NCBI GenBank assembly: GCA_902596785.1
Contig: CACJVG010000002.1
Coordinates: 1-64,000 of the forward strand
Direction: 5' to 3'
Source of the DNA: an uncultured Pelagibacteraceae bacterium
GTDB taxonomy: Bacteria > Pseudomonadota > Alphaproteobacteria > Pelagibacterales > Pelagibacteraceae
Length of the DNA stretch: 64,000 nucleotides
Below are positions 40,563-48,852 of this stretch, piece after piece. The position numbers and the translations under genes are program-made. The notes under the pieces were generated by a model. The model saw nothing but the letters and a program-made list of their open reading frames with translations, had not been told where the DNA came from and made no database searches. Each line of letters opens with the position of its first letter. Position 1 is the stretch's first letter.

Positions 40563-41407
40563 TGTCTTATTAGGGTCCCAGAGCCCTTGTCAGAGAATAT
40601 TTCCCATAAACATGAATGTGGCTTTGTGCCATTGATTATACCAACTGCTGTTACACCATTATTTACGGCGTCTAAGCATGCGTTTATTTTAGGTATCATA
40701 CCTTCTGTAATAGTTTCATCTTTAATCATTTTAAGAACCTCAGATGAAGAAATTTCCTCTATTAATTTCTTATTTTTATCTAAAACACCATCAACATTCG
40801 TCATTAACAATAGTCTTCTAGATTTTAAAGATTTTGCTATAGCCATCGCAGCTGTATCTCCATTAATATTATATGTTTGGTTTTCTTTACCTAATCCTAA
40901 TGGAGAAATTATAGGAATTTTATTTTGATTAATTATATTTAATATTTGTTCATTATTAATCTCATTTGGTATTCCTACAAATCCTAGCTCTTCTGCTTCT
41001 GGTATAGTTTTTATAACATTATTATTTTTTGTGTGAATAGAGATTGCCCCTGTGTCTTTGTCTTTTAAAGAATTAACAATGTCATTATTAAAATCAATCA
41101 AAACAGATTCAACAATATCAATTATATTTTTGTCAGTTACTCTTAGTCCTCTTATAAATTTTGATTGAATATTTGATTTTTCTAGCTCTCTTTTAATCCT
41201 AGGTCCACCACCATGAATTACCACAGTTGCAAGGCCTAATTTATTTAAAACACTAAGATCAGTTATAAAATTATTAAATACGTTTCTATCAATTAAAACA
41301 TTTCCACCGTATTTAATTACTATTAAATCATTTTTATATTTTTCAATATATTTAGTTACTTCATTAATTGGTGGCCCATCTTTAGGTAATATCTTTTCAA
41401 GGTCCAT
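40559..41407 (-). CDS. argB: Acetylglutamate kinase
   Basis: Phosphorylates N-acetylglutamate in arginine synthesis. The 282-residue amino-acid-kinase fold has IKYGGNVLID, the substrate motif VIHGGGPRIKRELEK and the ATP-side motif TNVDGVLDKN, with lysine in GMIPKINA. The N-terminal helix (about 1-25) is present; such a helix is associated with arginine-sensitive forms, so feedback inhibition is possible but not shown. Confidence 0.95.
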   Translation of the reverse strand: MDLEKILPKDGPPINEVTKYIEKYKNDLIVIKYGGNVLIDRNVFNNFITDLSVLNKLGLATVVIHGGGPRIKRELEKSNIQSKFIRGLRVTDKNIIDIVESVLIDFNNDIVNSLKDKDTGAISIHTKNNNVIKTIPEAEELGFVGIPNEINNEQILNIINQNKIPIISPLGLGKENQTYNINGDTAAMAIAKSLKSRRLLLMTNVDGVLDKNKKLIEEISSSEVLKMIKDETITEGMIPKINACLDAVNNGVTAVGIINGTKPHSCLWEIFSDKGSGTLIRQ

Positions 41408-41421
41408 TTATTATTTTTTAA

Positions 41422-43101
41422 TTAGGTTACAGTTTTAACTGTTGTACGTTTCATTATTACAACCTGCTGAGCCATTGTTAAAATGTTATTAACTGTCCAA
41501 TAAATTACTAGCCCACTTGGGAATGGTGCAAGAATTACTGTTAAAAATAAAGGGAAGAACATAAATATTTTAGCTTGCATTGGATCTGTTGGAGCGGGAT
41601 TTAACTTTTGTTGCACCCACATTGATACCCCCATAGCAACTGGCCACGCTCCAATTACAAGGAAAGAAGGTACGTCATAAGGAAACAATCCAAATAAATT
41701 AAATATAGAAGTAGGATCCTTAGCACTTAAATCTTGGATCCAACCATAAAAAGGCATATGACGCATTTCTATCGTTACAAATAAAACTTTATACAAAGCG
41801 AAAAATACAGGTATTTGAATTAGAATTGGCAAACATCCAGACATGGGATTTACTTTTTCCTTTTTGTAAAGAGCCATCATTGCTTGTTGCAATTTCATCT
41901 TGTCATCTTTGTGTACTTCCTTAAGTCTTGCCATCTCAGGCTGAAGAGCTTTCATCTTAGCCATGCTTCTGAATGAAAAATTAGCAAGTGGAAAAAATGC
42001 TACACGAATACAAACAGTAACAGCAATAATTGCTAATCCATAATTACCAAATATTTTAAAGAAATATTCTAAAGCGGTGAACAAAGGACGTGTTAAAAAG
42101 TATAAGAATCCCCAATCAATTGTAAGATCAAATTTATCAATCTTTAATGATTCTGCGTACCCATCAATTACGTCAACTCTTTTTGCAGCTACTATTACTT
42201 GCAAGTTTTCTTCTATAGAGGAGTTTCCAGTTAACTCTAATGGTTCTGTTGTAACAAAGTTTATTCTGTACTTGTTTTTGTAATCCATCGTAGTTTTAAA
42301 TTCTTTTTCTCTTGGTGGAATTAGAGTTGATATGTAATATTTATCTCCTAGACCTAACCATCCTTTTTGGGCAGTTCTTGAGAATTTTTTCTCTTCAATA
42401 TCGTCATAATCTTCCTCAATTAATTCTTCATCTAATGTAGCAATAGGACCTTCATGAAGAATATAAAAATCGGTTAAACCTTCTGGGATTTGATTTCTTA
42501 TAATTTGTCCATAAGAATAGAAGTCATAGTTTTTATCAGTAGAATTTATAACTCTTTGTTTTATTGTGAATAAAAACTTATCATCTAATGTAATTTCTTT
42601 TTCAAAAGTGATGCCTTGATCATTAGTCCAACTTAGTTTTATAGGAGATTGATCAGTTAATTTGTTATTCCCAGAAACTGACCAAATTGAATCTGCATTT
42701 GGAATATTGATATTTTTATCACTAGTTATAAAACCACTTTCAATTATATAACCTTCTTTAGAGCTTCTAGGTGCAAGAAATTTTACTTTTTCATCGCTTT
42801 CCAAACTAACATTATATTCTTTGAAAGTTAGATCGTCTATTGCGGCTCCCTTTAATGAAATAGATCCAACAATACTCTGGTTCTCAAATTGAATTCTTTC
42901 ACTTTGTTGTAACGCTTCTTCTCGTGAAATTTCAGTTACGTTTTCTTTTTGATCAAGACTAGGCGCATCTGAATTCTGTTCAGTCTTAGTTTTTTCGGCT
43001 AAATTTTCTTTCGTTACGGGAGGTGGTGCGAAAAATAGTGAGTATAATATAATTACAGCAGCTGATAAACTTATGGCAGCAATTATATTTCTAGTTTCCA
43101 T
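41422..43101 (-). CDS. yidC: Membrane protein insertase YidC
   Basis: Inserts inner-membrane proteins alone or with SecYEG. The 559-residue protein has an N-terminal signal-anchor helix (about 5-25), a large periplasmic beta-sandwich domain (about 60-340) and the conserved five-helix core with a cytoplasmic hairpin (MKALQPEMARLKEVHK) and the GCLPILIQIPVFFALYKV segment. It shares one base with yidD, in the usual rpmH-rnpA-yidD-yidC series. Confidence 0.97.
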   Translation of the reverse strand: METRNIIAAISLSAAVIILYSLFFAPPPVTKENLAEKTKTEQNSDAPSLDQKENVTEISREEALQQSERIQFENQSIVGSISLKGAAIDDLTFKEYNVSLESDEKVKFLAPRSSKEGYIIESGFITSDKNINIPNADSIWSVSGNNKLTDQSPIKLSWTNDQGITFEKEITLDDKFLFTIKQRVINSTDKNYDFYSYGQIIRNQIPEGLTDFYILHEGPIATLDEELIEEDYDDIEEKKFSRTAQKGWLGLGDKYYISTLIPPREKEFKTTMDYKNKYRINFVTTEPLELTGNSSIEENLQVIVAAKRVDVIDGYAESLKIDKFDLTIDWGFLYFLTRPLFTALEYFFKIFGNYGLAIIAVTVCIRVAFFPLANFSFRSMAKMKALQPEMARLKEVHKDDKMKLQQAMMALYKKEKVNPMSGCLPILIQIPVFFALYKVLFVTIEMRHMPFYGWIQDLSAKDPTSIFNLFGLFPYDVPSFLVIGAWPVAMGVSMWVQQKLNPAPTDPMQAKIFMFFPLFLTVILAPFPSGLVIYWTVNNILTMAQQVVIMKRTTVKTVT

Positions 43102-43352
43102 TATTTATTATCCTTCATTTCTTTTTTAACCGGATCAAACCCTTCGCCACCCCCTAAAAATTTTATTGGATGGCAGGATAAAATTCTTTTTATACTAATA
43201 AATAAACCTTTAAAAAAACCGAATTCTTTTAAAGCATCTATGCTGTATTCAGAACATGTTGGTAAATATCTACAAGAATGACCTAATAATGGACTAATCA
43301 AATATTTATAAGCTTTGATAAATTTAATTAAAATTAAAGTAAATATATTCAT
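43101..43352 (-). CDS. yidD: Membrane protein insertion efficiency factor YidD
   Basis: An 83-residue, small amphipathic membrane-associated protein with the family motif [16 protein letters not shown] and the ending SCHPI...GFDPV. It overlaps both rnpA and yidC by one base, consistent with its helper role in YidC-dependent insertion. Confidence 0.95.
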   Translation of the reverse strand: MNIFTLILIKFIKAYKYLISPLLGHSCRYLPTCSEYSIDALKEFGFFKGLFISIKRILSCHPIKFLGGGEGFDPVKKEMKDNK

Positions 43353-43693
43353 TATTTTATTTTTTCAAAATCTTGAAAAAGAGTTTCTTTTATAATTTTG
43401 TATTCATTATTTAGCATAGAAGACTTAGCGATAACAAGAAATGAATAATCAAAGTTTATCTTTATTTTTTTAACAGCTTCATTCATGATGTTTCTTAATC
43501 TTCTTTTAATTTTATTTCTTTTAACTGCATTACCAATTTTTTTTTTAGTCACAAAACTGATATTTAGTCTTTTTTTATCTTTATTTAGTAATTTTCCAAA
43601 AAAAATACTTACGTATTTATTTGTAATTTTTTTTTGTTTAAGTAAATTTTTAAATTCTTCGTTTTTTGAAAGAGCAAGTATTTTGCTTTTCAT
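43352..43693 (-). CDS. rnpA: Ribonuclease P protein component
   Basis: A 113-residue basic protein that helps the RNase P RNA recognise pre-tRNA leaders. It has the signature [15 protein letters not shown] (RNR motif) and the N-terminal FKNLLKQKK pocket region. It lies four bases after rpmH. The RNA partner (rnpB) is not in this window. Confidence 0.94.
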   Translation of the reverse strand: MKSKILALSKNEEFKNLLKQKKITNKYVSIFFGKLLNKDKKRLNISFVTKKKIGNAVKRNKIKRRLRNIMNEAVKKIKINFDYSFLVIAKSSMLNNEYKIIKETLFQDFEKIK

Positions 43694-43697
43694 TCTT

Positions 43698-43838
43698 CTA
43701 TACAGAAACAGTTAGTGATTTTCTTCCTCTAGCTCTTCTTCTGGCCAAAAGTTTTTTACCACCTTTAGTTTTCATTTTTGAACGGAATCCGTGTTTTCGA
43801 GCTCTTTTTTTATTTGAGGGTTGATAAGTTCTTTTCAT
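43698..43838 (-). CDS. rpmH: 50S ribosomal protein L34
   Basis: A 46-residue, arginine/lysine-rich protein read from ATG at 43838-43836 to TAG at 43700-43698. It starts [18 protein letters not shown] and continues with [15 protein letters not shown], which is unmistakably L34. It is the first gene of the rpmH-rnpA-yidD-yidC series. Confidence 0.97.
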   Translation of the reverse strand: MKRTYQPSNKKRARKHGFRSKMKTKGGKKLLARRRARGRKSLTVSV

Positions 43839-43857
43839 AATTAGATATACTTAGTTT

Positions 43858-43886
43858 TTAATAAATTTTGCCCTTTATAGTAGCAA
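43858..43886 (-). promoter_or_regulatory. Possible rpmH promoter
   Basis: On the minus strand, TTGCTA (43886-43881) and TATTAA (43863-43858) are separated by 17 bases, each matching four of six consensus positions. The -10 box lies 19 bases before the rpmH start. The divergent TVP38 gene begins 48 bases upstream of the -35 box. Confidence 0.35.
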
Positions 43887-43933
43887 TAATAAAAATAGCA
43901 AATAGAAGATTTATTAATAAAATAACAATATAC

Positions 43934-44656
43934 ATGGAAAAAACAAAAAAAATTAAACTATTTTTAGGATTGTCTTATTTATTTATACTTTGTTTATTTT
44001 TGTATATTTTTTTTTCTAAATTTAGCATCCAAGAAATTACTTCTTATGATTTTTTAAGAAATAATAGATCTTATTTTATAGAACTCAAAAATTCAAATTT
44101 ATTTTTTGTTTCTATTTCGTTTTTATTATTAACAATAATATGGGTATTTCCATTTTTGGGATTTGGAACACCAGTTTCTTTAGTTGGAGGATTTATTTTT
44201 GGAAAATGGTTAGGAACTATTTTAGTTGTTACAGGTTTATCAGTGGGAGCAACTTTTATGTATGTTTTTTGTAATTATTTTCTAAAAGACTTAATAAGAG
44301 AAAAATTTTTAAGTAAATATAAAAATCTTGAATATAAATTTAAAAAATCTGAATTTATATTTTTATTAATCTATCGGACTGTTGGGGGAATTCCTTGGCA
44401 GCTTCAATCTCTTTTGCCAACTTTATTTAATGTTAGATTAAGAAATTATTTTTTTTCTACATTTTTTGGTGTTATACCTGGAGTTTTTTTATTAACTTCA
44501 ATAGGAAGCGGTTTGGAGAAAATTATTGATGAAAATACAGAAGTTCCTGGTATATCAGATATTATTCTTTCTCCAGATATATATGTTCCACTTTTGGCTT
44601 TTTTTGTATTAATTTCGTTGACTATTTTTATTAGAAAATTTTTTTATACGAATTAG
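43934..44656 (+). CDS. TVP38/TMEM64 (DedA-like) membrane protein
   Basis: About 240 residues with five or six membrane segments and the SNARE-associated (VTT) domain core: GFGTPVSLVGGFIFGKWLG, then RTVGGIPWQLQSLLP, where DedA/TVP38 proteins carry their conserved R...G..P loop. Relatives act in lipid scrambling or membrane homeostasis. I choose ATG 43934 (MEKTKKIKLF); a TTG-initiated frame from 43868 adds a non-conserved basic stretch. The stop codon is directly followed by the 3' end of tRNA-Thr on the other strand, with no spacer. Confidence 0.83.
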   Translation: MEKTKKIKLFLGLSYLFILCLFLYIFFSKFSIQEITSYDFLRNNRSYFIELKNSNLFFVSISFLLLTIIWVFPFLGFGTPVSLVGGFIFGKWLGTILVVTGLSVGATFMYVFCNYFLKDLIREKFLSKYKNLEYKFKKSEFIFLLIYRTVGGIPWQLQSLLPTLFNVRLRNYFFSTFFGVIPGVFLLTSIGSGLEKIIDENTEVPGISDIILSPDIYVPLLAFFVLISLTIFIRKFFYTN

Positions 44657-44730
44657 TGGTGCTCCCACCCTGTACTGACCAGGGAACTAGTCATTACCAA
44701 TGACTTGTTATACCATTTAACTACAGGAGC
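44657..44730 (-). tRNA. tRNA-Thr (anticodon GGU) with atypical T-loop
   Basis: Read on the minus strand, this 74-nt tRNA with CCA folds well. The acceptor GCTCCTG pairs with TGGGAGC, the D arm GTT/AAC carries G18-G19, the anticodon stem AGTCA/TGACT holds loop TTGGTAA (GGU), and the T stem is CCCTG/CAGGG. The T-loop is GTCAGTA instead of TTCRANY: G replaces T54 and G replaces A58, while T55 and C56 are kept. The stem complementarity makes this a real gene. See findings. Confidence 0.88.
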
Positions 44731-44740
44731 TTAAAAACAA

Positions 44741-44746
44741 ATTATA
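44741..44746 (-). promoter_or_regulatory. -10 box for tRNA-Thr
   Basis: A perfect TATAAT on the minus strand, 10 bases upstream of the first tRNA base. The 17 bp directly upstream form a palindrome (44747-44763), and no good -35 box is visible. Confidence 0.45.
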
Positions 44747-44772
44747 CTTTATTGATAATAAAGCATTTTTTT
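44747..44772 (+). terminator. AT-only hairpin plus T7, possible terminator behind the TVP38 gene
   Basis: CTTTATT (44747-44753), three bases, then AATAAAG (44757-44763), then CA and seven T. Read on the plus strand this is a 7-bp stem with a U-run, the form of an intrinsic terminator, though the stem has only one G-C pair. The same palindrome lies just upstream of the tRNA-Thr -10 box, so an operator role is an alternative. Confidence 0.3.
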
Positions 44773-44830
44773 CAAATTATTGCCTTAATTTTTTGATGAA
44801 TATGATTTATATCTATTTTAGGAAAATGTT

Positions 44831-45031
44831 ATGGGAATTCATTACGACTATAAATCAACTAAAGGTAACAAGCTTATGGAAAAGCAAGCTAAAAGAGAAA
44901 AAAAGCTTGCTGAAAAAAAAGCCAAACGTTTAGCTAAAGAAGGCCCAAAAAAAGAAGAGGAAAAAACACCTGCATTAGATCCCAACAAACCAATTTCTCT
45001 AGACTTTTTGACTAACCCAAATAAAGAATGA
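44831..45031 (+). CDS. Small basic Lys/Ala-rich protein, function unknown
   Basis: A 66-residue protein whose middle (about 14-45) is a strongly charged Lys/Glu/Ala helix, probably a coiled coil or nucleic-acid-binding arm, followed by a Pro-rich stretch and a short hydrophobic end. No catalytic motif is visible and I recognise no family. It precedes a 33-residue basic gene (4-bp overlap) and dcd; it is probably co-transcribed with dcd-murA. Confidence 0.6.
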   Translation: MGIHYDYKSTKGNKLMEKQAKREKKLAEKKAKRLAKEGPKKEEEKTPALDPNKPISLDFLTNPNKE

Positions 45032-45129
45032 GTTCAAAAGATAAAAATGAGCGTTTAAGCTTGGCGCTTAGAAAAAATTTGAAGAAAAGAAAAATTTTCC
45101 AAAAAAAAAATAAAAAAAAAAATAAATAA
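45028..45129 (+). CDS. 33-residue basic protein upstream of dcd
   Basis: Starts at ATG 45028, overlapping the previous gene's stop by four bases (ATGA), and its TAA shares a base with the dcd ATG (TAATG). It begins [20 protein letters not shown] and ends in a lysine run. The RLxxALRxNLxxRK pattern matches a small, uncharacterised protein frequently found beside murA in alphaproteobacteria. Perfect coupling on both sides supports a real gene despite its size. Confidence 0.6.
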   Translation: MSSKDKNERLSLALRKNLKKRKIFQKKNKKKNK

Positions 45130-45689
45130 TGTCAATTCAAACCGATTCTTGGATTAAAAAAATGTGCAAAGAGCACAATATGATAGAGCCATTTTTGGAT
45201 CATCAAGTTTCCGAAGGAAAAATTTCTTATGGACTAAGTAGTATGGGATATGATGTAAGAATCTCTGATGAATATAGAATTTTTACGAATGTAAACAGTT
45301 CTTTAGTTGACCCAAAAAATTTTTCTGATGATAACTTTATAGAACGAAAAGGATCACACTGTATTATCCCACCAAATTCATTCGTTTTAGCTAAAACAGT
45401 AGAATATTTTAGAATACCAAAAGATGTTTTATGCATTTGCGTTGGAAAAAGCACTTATGCAAGGACAGGAATAATTTGTAATGTTACTCCAATTGAAAAT
45501 GAATTTGAGGGAAATATTGTAATTGAGTTAAGTAATACAACGCCTAATCCTGCAAAAATTTATTCAAACGAGGGAATAGCACAATTTTTATTTTTTAAAT
45601 CAGATACTCAGCCAGAAACAACTTATAAATCAAAAAACGGCAAATATCAGGGTCAAACTACAATTCAAGTTGCTAAGATTAAAAAGTAA
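45129..45689 (+). CDS. dcd: dCTP deaminase
   Basis: Deaminates dCTP to dUTP, the main source of dUMP for thymidylate in many bacteria. The 186-residue trimeric dUTPase-fold protein has [17 protein letters not shown], where the family carries its active-site Ser and Arg, and [20 protein letters not shown] with the catalytic Glu. The gene is coupled to the upstream 33-residue gene and followed by murA after three bases. Confidence 0.95.
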   Translation: MSIQTDSWIKKMCKEHNMIEPFLDHQVSEGKISYGLSSMGYDVRISDEYRIFTNVNSSLVDPKNFSDDNFIERKGSHCIIPPNSFVLAKTVEYFRIPKDVLCICVGKSTYARTGIICNVTPIENEFEGNIVIELSNTTPNPAKIYSNEGIAQFLFFKSDTQPETTYKSKNGKYQGQTTIQVAKIKK

Positions 45690-45692
45690 TTT

Positions 45693-46952
45693 ATGGATAA
45701 ATTTCTGATCAATGGCCCTTGTAAAATTAAGGGCAGCGTTTCAATTTCGGGTTCAAAGAACGCATCCTTACCAATATTAGCAGCAACACTATTATTTGAT
45801 AAACCTATAGTTATCAAAAATTTACCAAGAGTTCGAGACATTAATACAATGTTAAATTTATTAAAGTCTCTTGGTTCTAAAATAATATTATCAAAAGATA
45901 AAAAAACAGCAAAAATCATAAATAAAAAAAATATGAAAACTTTTGCTAGTTATTCTTTAGTCAAAACAATGCGTGGTTCTATTTTAGTTTTAGGTCCTCT
46001 TATTTCAAAATACCATAATTCTAAAATCTCTTTACCCGGAGGATGTTTAATTGGTGCTAGACCAGTTAATTATCATTTAACGGCATTAAATAAACTTGGT
46101 ATGAAATATGAACTAAAAGATGGATATATTTTAGCAAAATCAAAAGGAAAACTTAGCGGAACAACTGTAAATTTTCCAAAGATAAGTGTTGGGGCAACTG
46201 AAAATTCTATAATAGCAGCATGTTTAGCAAAAGGAAAAACAGTTTTAAAAAATTGTGCAATAGAACCTGAGATTAAAGATCTTACAAATTTTTTAAATAA
46301 AGCTGGAGCGAAAATAAAATGGACAGGAAGAGTTTGTAAAATCATAGGTGTAAATTCTTTAAATGAAACAGAATATTCTGTAATGGCTGATAGAATAGAA
46401 GCAGGCACATTTTGTGTAGCTGCAACACTTGCAAAAGGTAATTTACAAATAAATAATTTAAATCCTAAAATTATAAGTACAGAAATAAAATTACTACAAA
46501 AAGTTGGTGCTAAAATTAAAACTAGTGAAAATAAAATCTTAATTAAAGGACCTGAAAAAATAAAATCAATAAAAAGCATTAAAACTAAAGAGTTTCCAGG
46601 TATTCCAACAGACCTTCAAGCACAATTAATGGTTTTAATGTGCAAAGCAGTTGGCAAAAGCTCAATAACTGAAAGTATTTTTGAAAATAGATTTATGCAT
46701 GTTGCGGAATTGCAAAGACTGGGAGCAAAAATAAATATTAAAAATAATACTGCTACGATGGAAGGAAATACTAAATTCATTGGTGCCGAATTAATGTCTA
46801 GTGATTTAAGGGCTTCTGTTGCTTTGGTTCTAGCAGCTATAGTTTCTAATGGTAAATCATATATTAACAGAATTTATCACCTAGATAGAGGTTATGAAAA
46901 AATAGAAAATAAATTAAAAAAAATAGGTGTTAAAATTAAAAGATTAAAATAG
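45693..46952 (+). CDS. murA: UDP-N-acetylglucosamine 1-carboxyvinyltransferase
   Basis: First committed step of peptidoglycan synthesis: adds enolpyruvate from PEP to UDP-GlcNAc. The 419-residue EPSP-synthase fold protein has SGSKNASLPILAATLL at the start and catalytic C118 in LPGGCLIGARPVN. A fosfomycin-sensitive Cys is thus present. It shares one base with the next gene (TAGTG). Confidence 0.97.
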   Translation: MDKFLINGPCKIKGSVSISGSKNASLPILAATLLFDKPIVIKNLPRVRDINTMLNLLKSLGSKIILSKDKKTAKIINKKNMKTFASYSLVKTMRGSILVLGPLISKYHNSKISLPGGCLIGARPVNYHLTALNKLGMKYELKDGYILAKSKGKLSGTTVNFPKISVGATENSIIAACLAKGKTVLKNCAIEPEIKDLTNFLNKAGAKIKWTGRVCKIIGVNSLNETEYSVMADRIEAGTFCVAATLAKGNLQINNLNPKIISTEIKLLQKVGAKIKTSENKILIKGPEKIKSIKSIKTKEFPGIPTDLQAQLMVLMCKAVGKSSITESIFENRFMHVAELQRLGAKINIKNNTATMEGNTKFIGAELMSSDLRASVALVLAAIVSNGKSYINRIYHLDRGYEKIENKLKKIGVKIKRLK

Positions 46953-47344
46953 TGAATAAATATTTAACAAAAATAATAGCAAGTGACCAAGAAGGGTTAC
47001 AGATGATTTCAGCTTGTAGTTCAGGGGCTAAGGTTAAAATTTCAGATATAAAATATCTCTCATCCAATAAGGTTTTTTTATTATCAATTGAAAGAACCAA
47101 GGTTGAAAGTGATCAAGAAGATAAAAAAATCAATAGCATTTGTAGGTTTGATTTTGTTGATAAAGTAAGATCAAAGAACATTGATCAATCAAATCAAGAA
47201 ATAGTTTTAGAACTAGTAGGCATAGATTATTTGAAAAATAATGATGTTTATGAAATAAATCTTATTTTTAATGACAATGCTCATATTGCTTTAACCACAG
47301 AAACTATTGAAGCAAGATTAGAGGATCAAAGTGAAATTAAATAA
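46952..47344 (+). CDS. DUF2948 family protein, function unknown
   Basis: A 130-residue protein with GTG start at the murA stop. It matches the alphaproteobacterial DUF2948 pattern: LTKIIASDQEGLQMISACS at the start, SICRFDFVDKVRS in the middle and ALTTETIEARLEDQ at the end. The family is nearly always between murA and hisD, as here. No enzymatic motif is visible. Confidence 0.8.
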   Translation: MNKYLTKIIASDQEGLQMISACSSGAKVKISDIKYLSSNKVFLLSIERTKVESDQEDKKINSICRFDFVDKVRSKNIDQSNQEIVLELVGIDYLKNNDVYEINLIFNDNAHIALTTETIEARLEDQSEIK

Positions 47345-47345
47345 T

Positions 47346-48539
47346 ATGAACATACTTAATAGTAAAAGTAAAAATTTTGATAAATTATTAGAGAATTTGC
47401 TTTTACAGAGAAAAAAAAAAATTCAATCAGACTCTGTCTCTGTAACAAATATAATTAAAGATGTTAAAAAAAATGGAGATAAAGCTTTATTAAAATACGA
47501 GAAAAGATTTAATCAAAACAACATAATTATTCCAAGTTCAAAACAAATAAAAAAATCTATAAATTCACTTGATAAAAAAGTAAAGAAAGCAATTGATACG
47601 GCTTATAATAGAATTTATAAATTTCATTCACTTCAAAAATTTAAAAATATTTCTTATACAGATAAATTAAAAAACAAACTTGAATATAAATATGTACCTT
47701 TAGAGTCTGTTGCAATTTATGTTCCTGGTTCTAGTGCTTCATACCCATCGAGTGTGTTGATGAATGCTATTCCAGCAATTGTAGCAGGTGTTAAGAGAAT
47801 AGTTATGATTAATCCAGGCCATAAAGGAAAACAAAATCCAGCCGTATTATACGCCGCAAAAAAATGCGGAATAAAAGAAATTTATTCTATCGGTGGCCCT
47901 TCTGCTATTGCGGCAGTATCTTATGGGACTAAAAAAATTAAAAAAGTTCATAAAATAGTTGGTCCAGGAAACGCATATGTTGCGGCAGCAAAAAAAGAAG
48001 TTTTTGGTGTAGTTGGAATTGAGGGTATGACTGCAGGCCCTTCAGAAGTGACAGTCGTTTGCGATAAGTTCTCAAATCCTGAGTGGGTTGCAAGTGATTT
48101 AATTGGACAAGCTGAACACGATATTCTCGCACAATGCATTTTGATTTCAAAAGATAAAAGTTTGCTAGAGAAAGTAAAAATTGAAATTACTAAACAATTA
48201 AAAGAAATTCCAAGAGCTTCTGTTGCAAGAAGAAGTTTAGTCAACAATGGAATTCTTATGTATATTTCCTCAGACACTAAAATAATAAGTGTTGTAAATA
48301 AAATTGCACCAGAACATTTAGAATTAAATATTAAAAACTATAAATCACTAGTTCCAAAAATAAAAAATTCAGGATCAATATGTTTAGGAAGATATGCGGT
48401 AATGGCAATGACTGATTATAATGTTGGATCTAACCATGTGTTGCCAACTAATGGTTCTGCAAAATACTCAAGTGGTATAAGTGTGAATGAATTTTATAAA
48501 AGGATTTCATACATAAACTTATCAAAAAAAGGGTATTGA
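47346..48539 (+). CDS. hisD: Histidinol dehydrogenase, reading frame ends early in this sequence
   Basis: Oxidises L-histidinol to histidine in two NAD+ steps. The ORF from ATG 47346 gives 397 residues with NAD-binding VPGSSASYPSSVLMNAIPA, zinc ligands Gln and His in GQAEHDILA and Asp in MTDYNVGSNHVLPT. It stops after SKKGY. The family's C-terminal 30 residues, including the fourth zinc ligand, are encoded right behind it in another frame (to 48630; see the next feature). An in-frame GTG at 47331 is a less likely start. With the tail restored the protein would be 427 residues, the normal length. Confidence 0.93.
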   Translation: MNILNSKSKNFDKLLENLLLQRKKKIQSDSVSVTNIIKDVKKNGDKALLKYEKRFNQNNIIIPSSKQIKKSINSLDKKVKKAIDTAYNRIYKFHSLQKFKNISYTDKLKNKLEYKYVPLESVAIYVPGSSASYPSSVLMNAIPAIVAGVKRIVMINPGHKGKQNPAVLYAAKKCGIKEIYSIGGPSAIAAVSYGTKKIKKVHKIVGPGNAYVAAAKKEVFGVVGIEGMTAGPSEVTVVCDKFSNPEWVASDLIGQAEHDILAQCILISKDKSLLEKVKIEITKQLKEIPRASVARRSLVNNGILMYISSDTKIISVVNKIAPEHLELNIKNYKSLVPKIKNSGSICLGRYAVMAMTDYNVGSNHVLPTNGSAKYSSGISVNEFYKRISYINLSKKGY

Positions 48540-48630
48540 AAGTCTTGGACCATCAGTTATAACACTTGCAAATTATGAAGGGTTGGTTGGACACGCCCAA
48601 TCTGTAGTAAAACGAATAAGGAGAAAATAA
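48532..48630 (+). other. hisD: Out-of-frame C-terminal segment of hisD
   Basis: This frame encodes [18 protein letters not shown] followed by [14 protein letters not shown] and TAA at 48628-48630: 32 residues matching the HisD C-terminus, with the zinc-ligand His in EGLVGHA. It joins the main frame if one A is removed from the A7 run at 48524-48530 (giving SKKGIES). Either a true frameshift, an assembly or indel error, or slippage on the homopolymer explains this. Confidence 0.85.
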
Positions 48631-48632
48631 AT

Positions 48633-48848
48633 TTGTCAAAACAAGACTTACTGGAATTCAAAGGTACAGTGATAGACCTACTTCCTAACGCTATGTTTAG
48701 AGTAAAATTAGAAAATGGACATACAGTTACTGCCCATACAGCTGGTAAGTTAAGAAAAAATAGAATTAGAGTTCTCCAAGGTGATAATGTGACAGTTGAA
48801 ATGACACCTTACGATCTTACTAAAGGAAGAATTATCTTTAGGGGATAA
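48633..48848 (+). CDS. infA: Translation initiation factor IF-1
   Basis: A 71-residue S1-like OB-fold factor, nearly consensus ([40 protein letters not shown]). The start is TTG at 48633. It is supported by a strong Shine-Dalgarno AAGGAG (48618-48623) nine bases upstream, one of the few clear ribosome-binding sites here; that site lies inside the restored hisD tail. tRNA-Phe follows after four bases. Confidence 0.96.
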   Translation: MSKQDLLEFKGTVIDLLPNAMFRVKLENGHTVTAHTAGKLRKNRIRVLQGDNVTVEMTPYDLTKGRIIFRG

Positions 48849-48852
48849 ATAA

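Noticed and set aside
46073..46579. 168-codon minus-strand frame within murA
   Set aside because: Antisense of MurA, which is clearly the coding frame.
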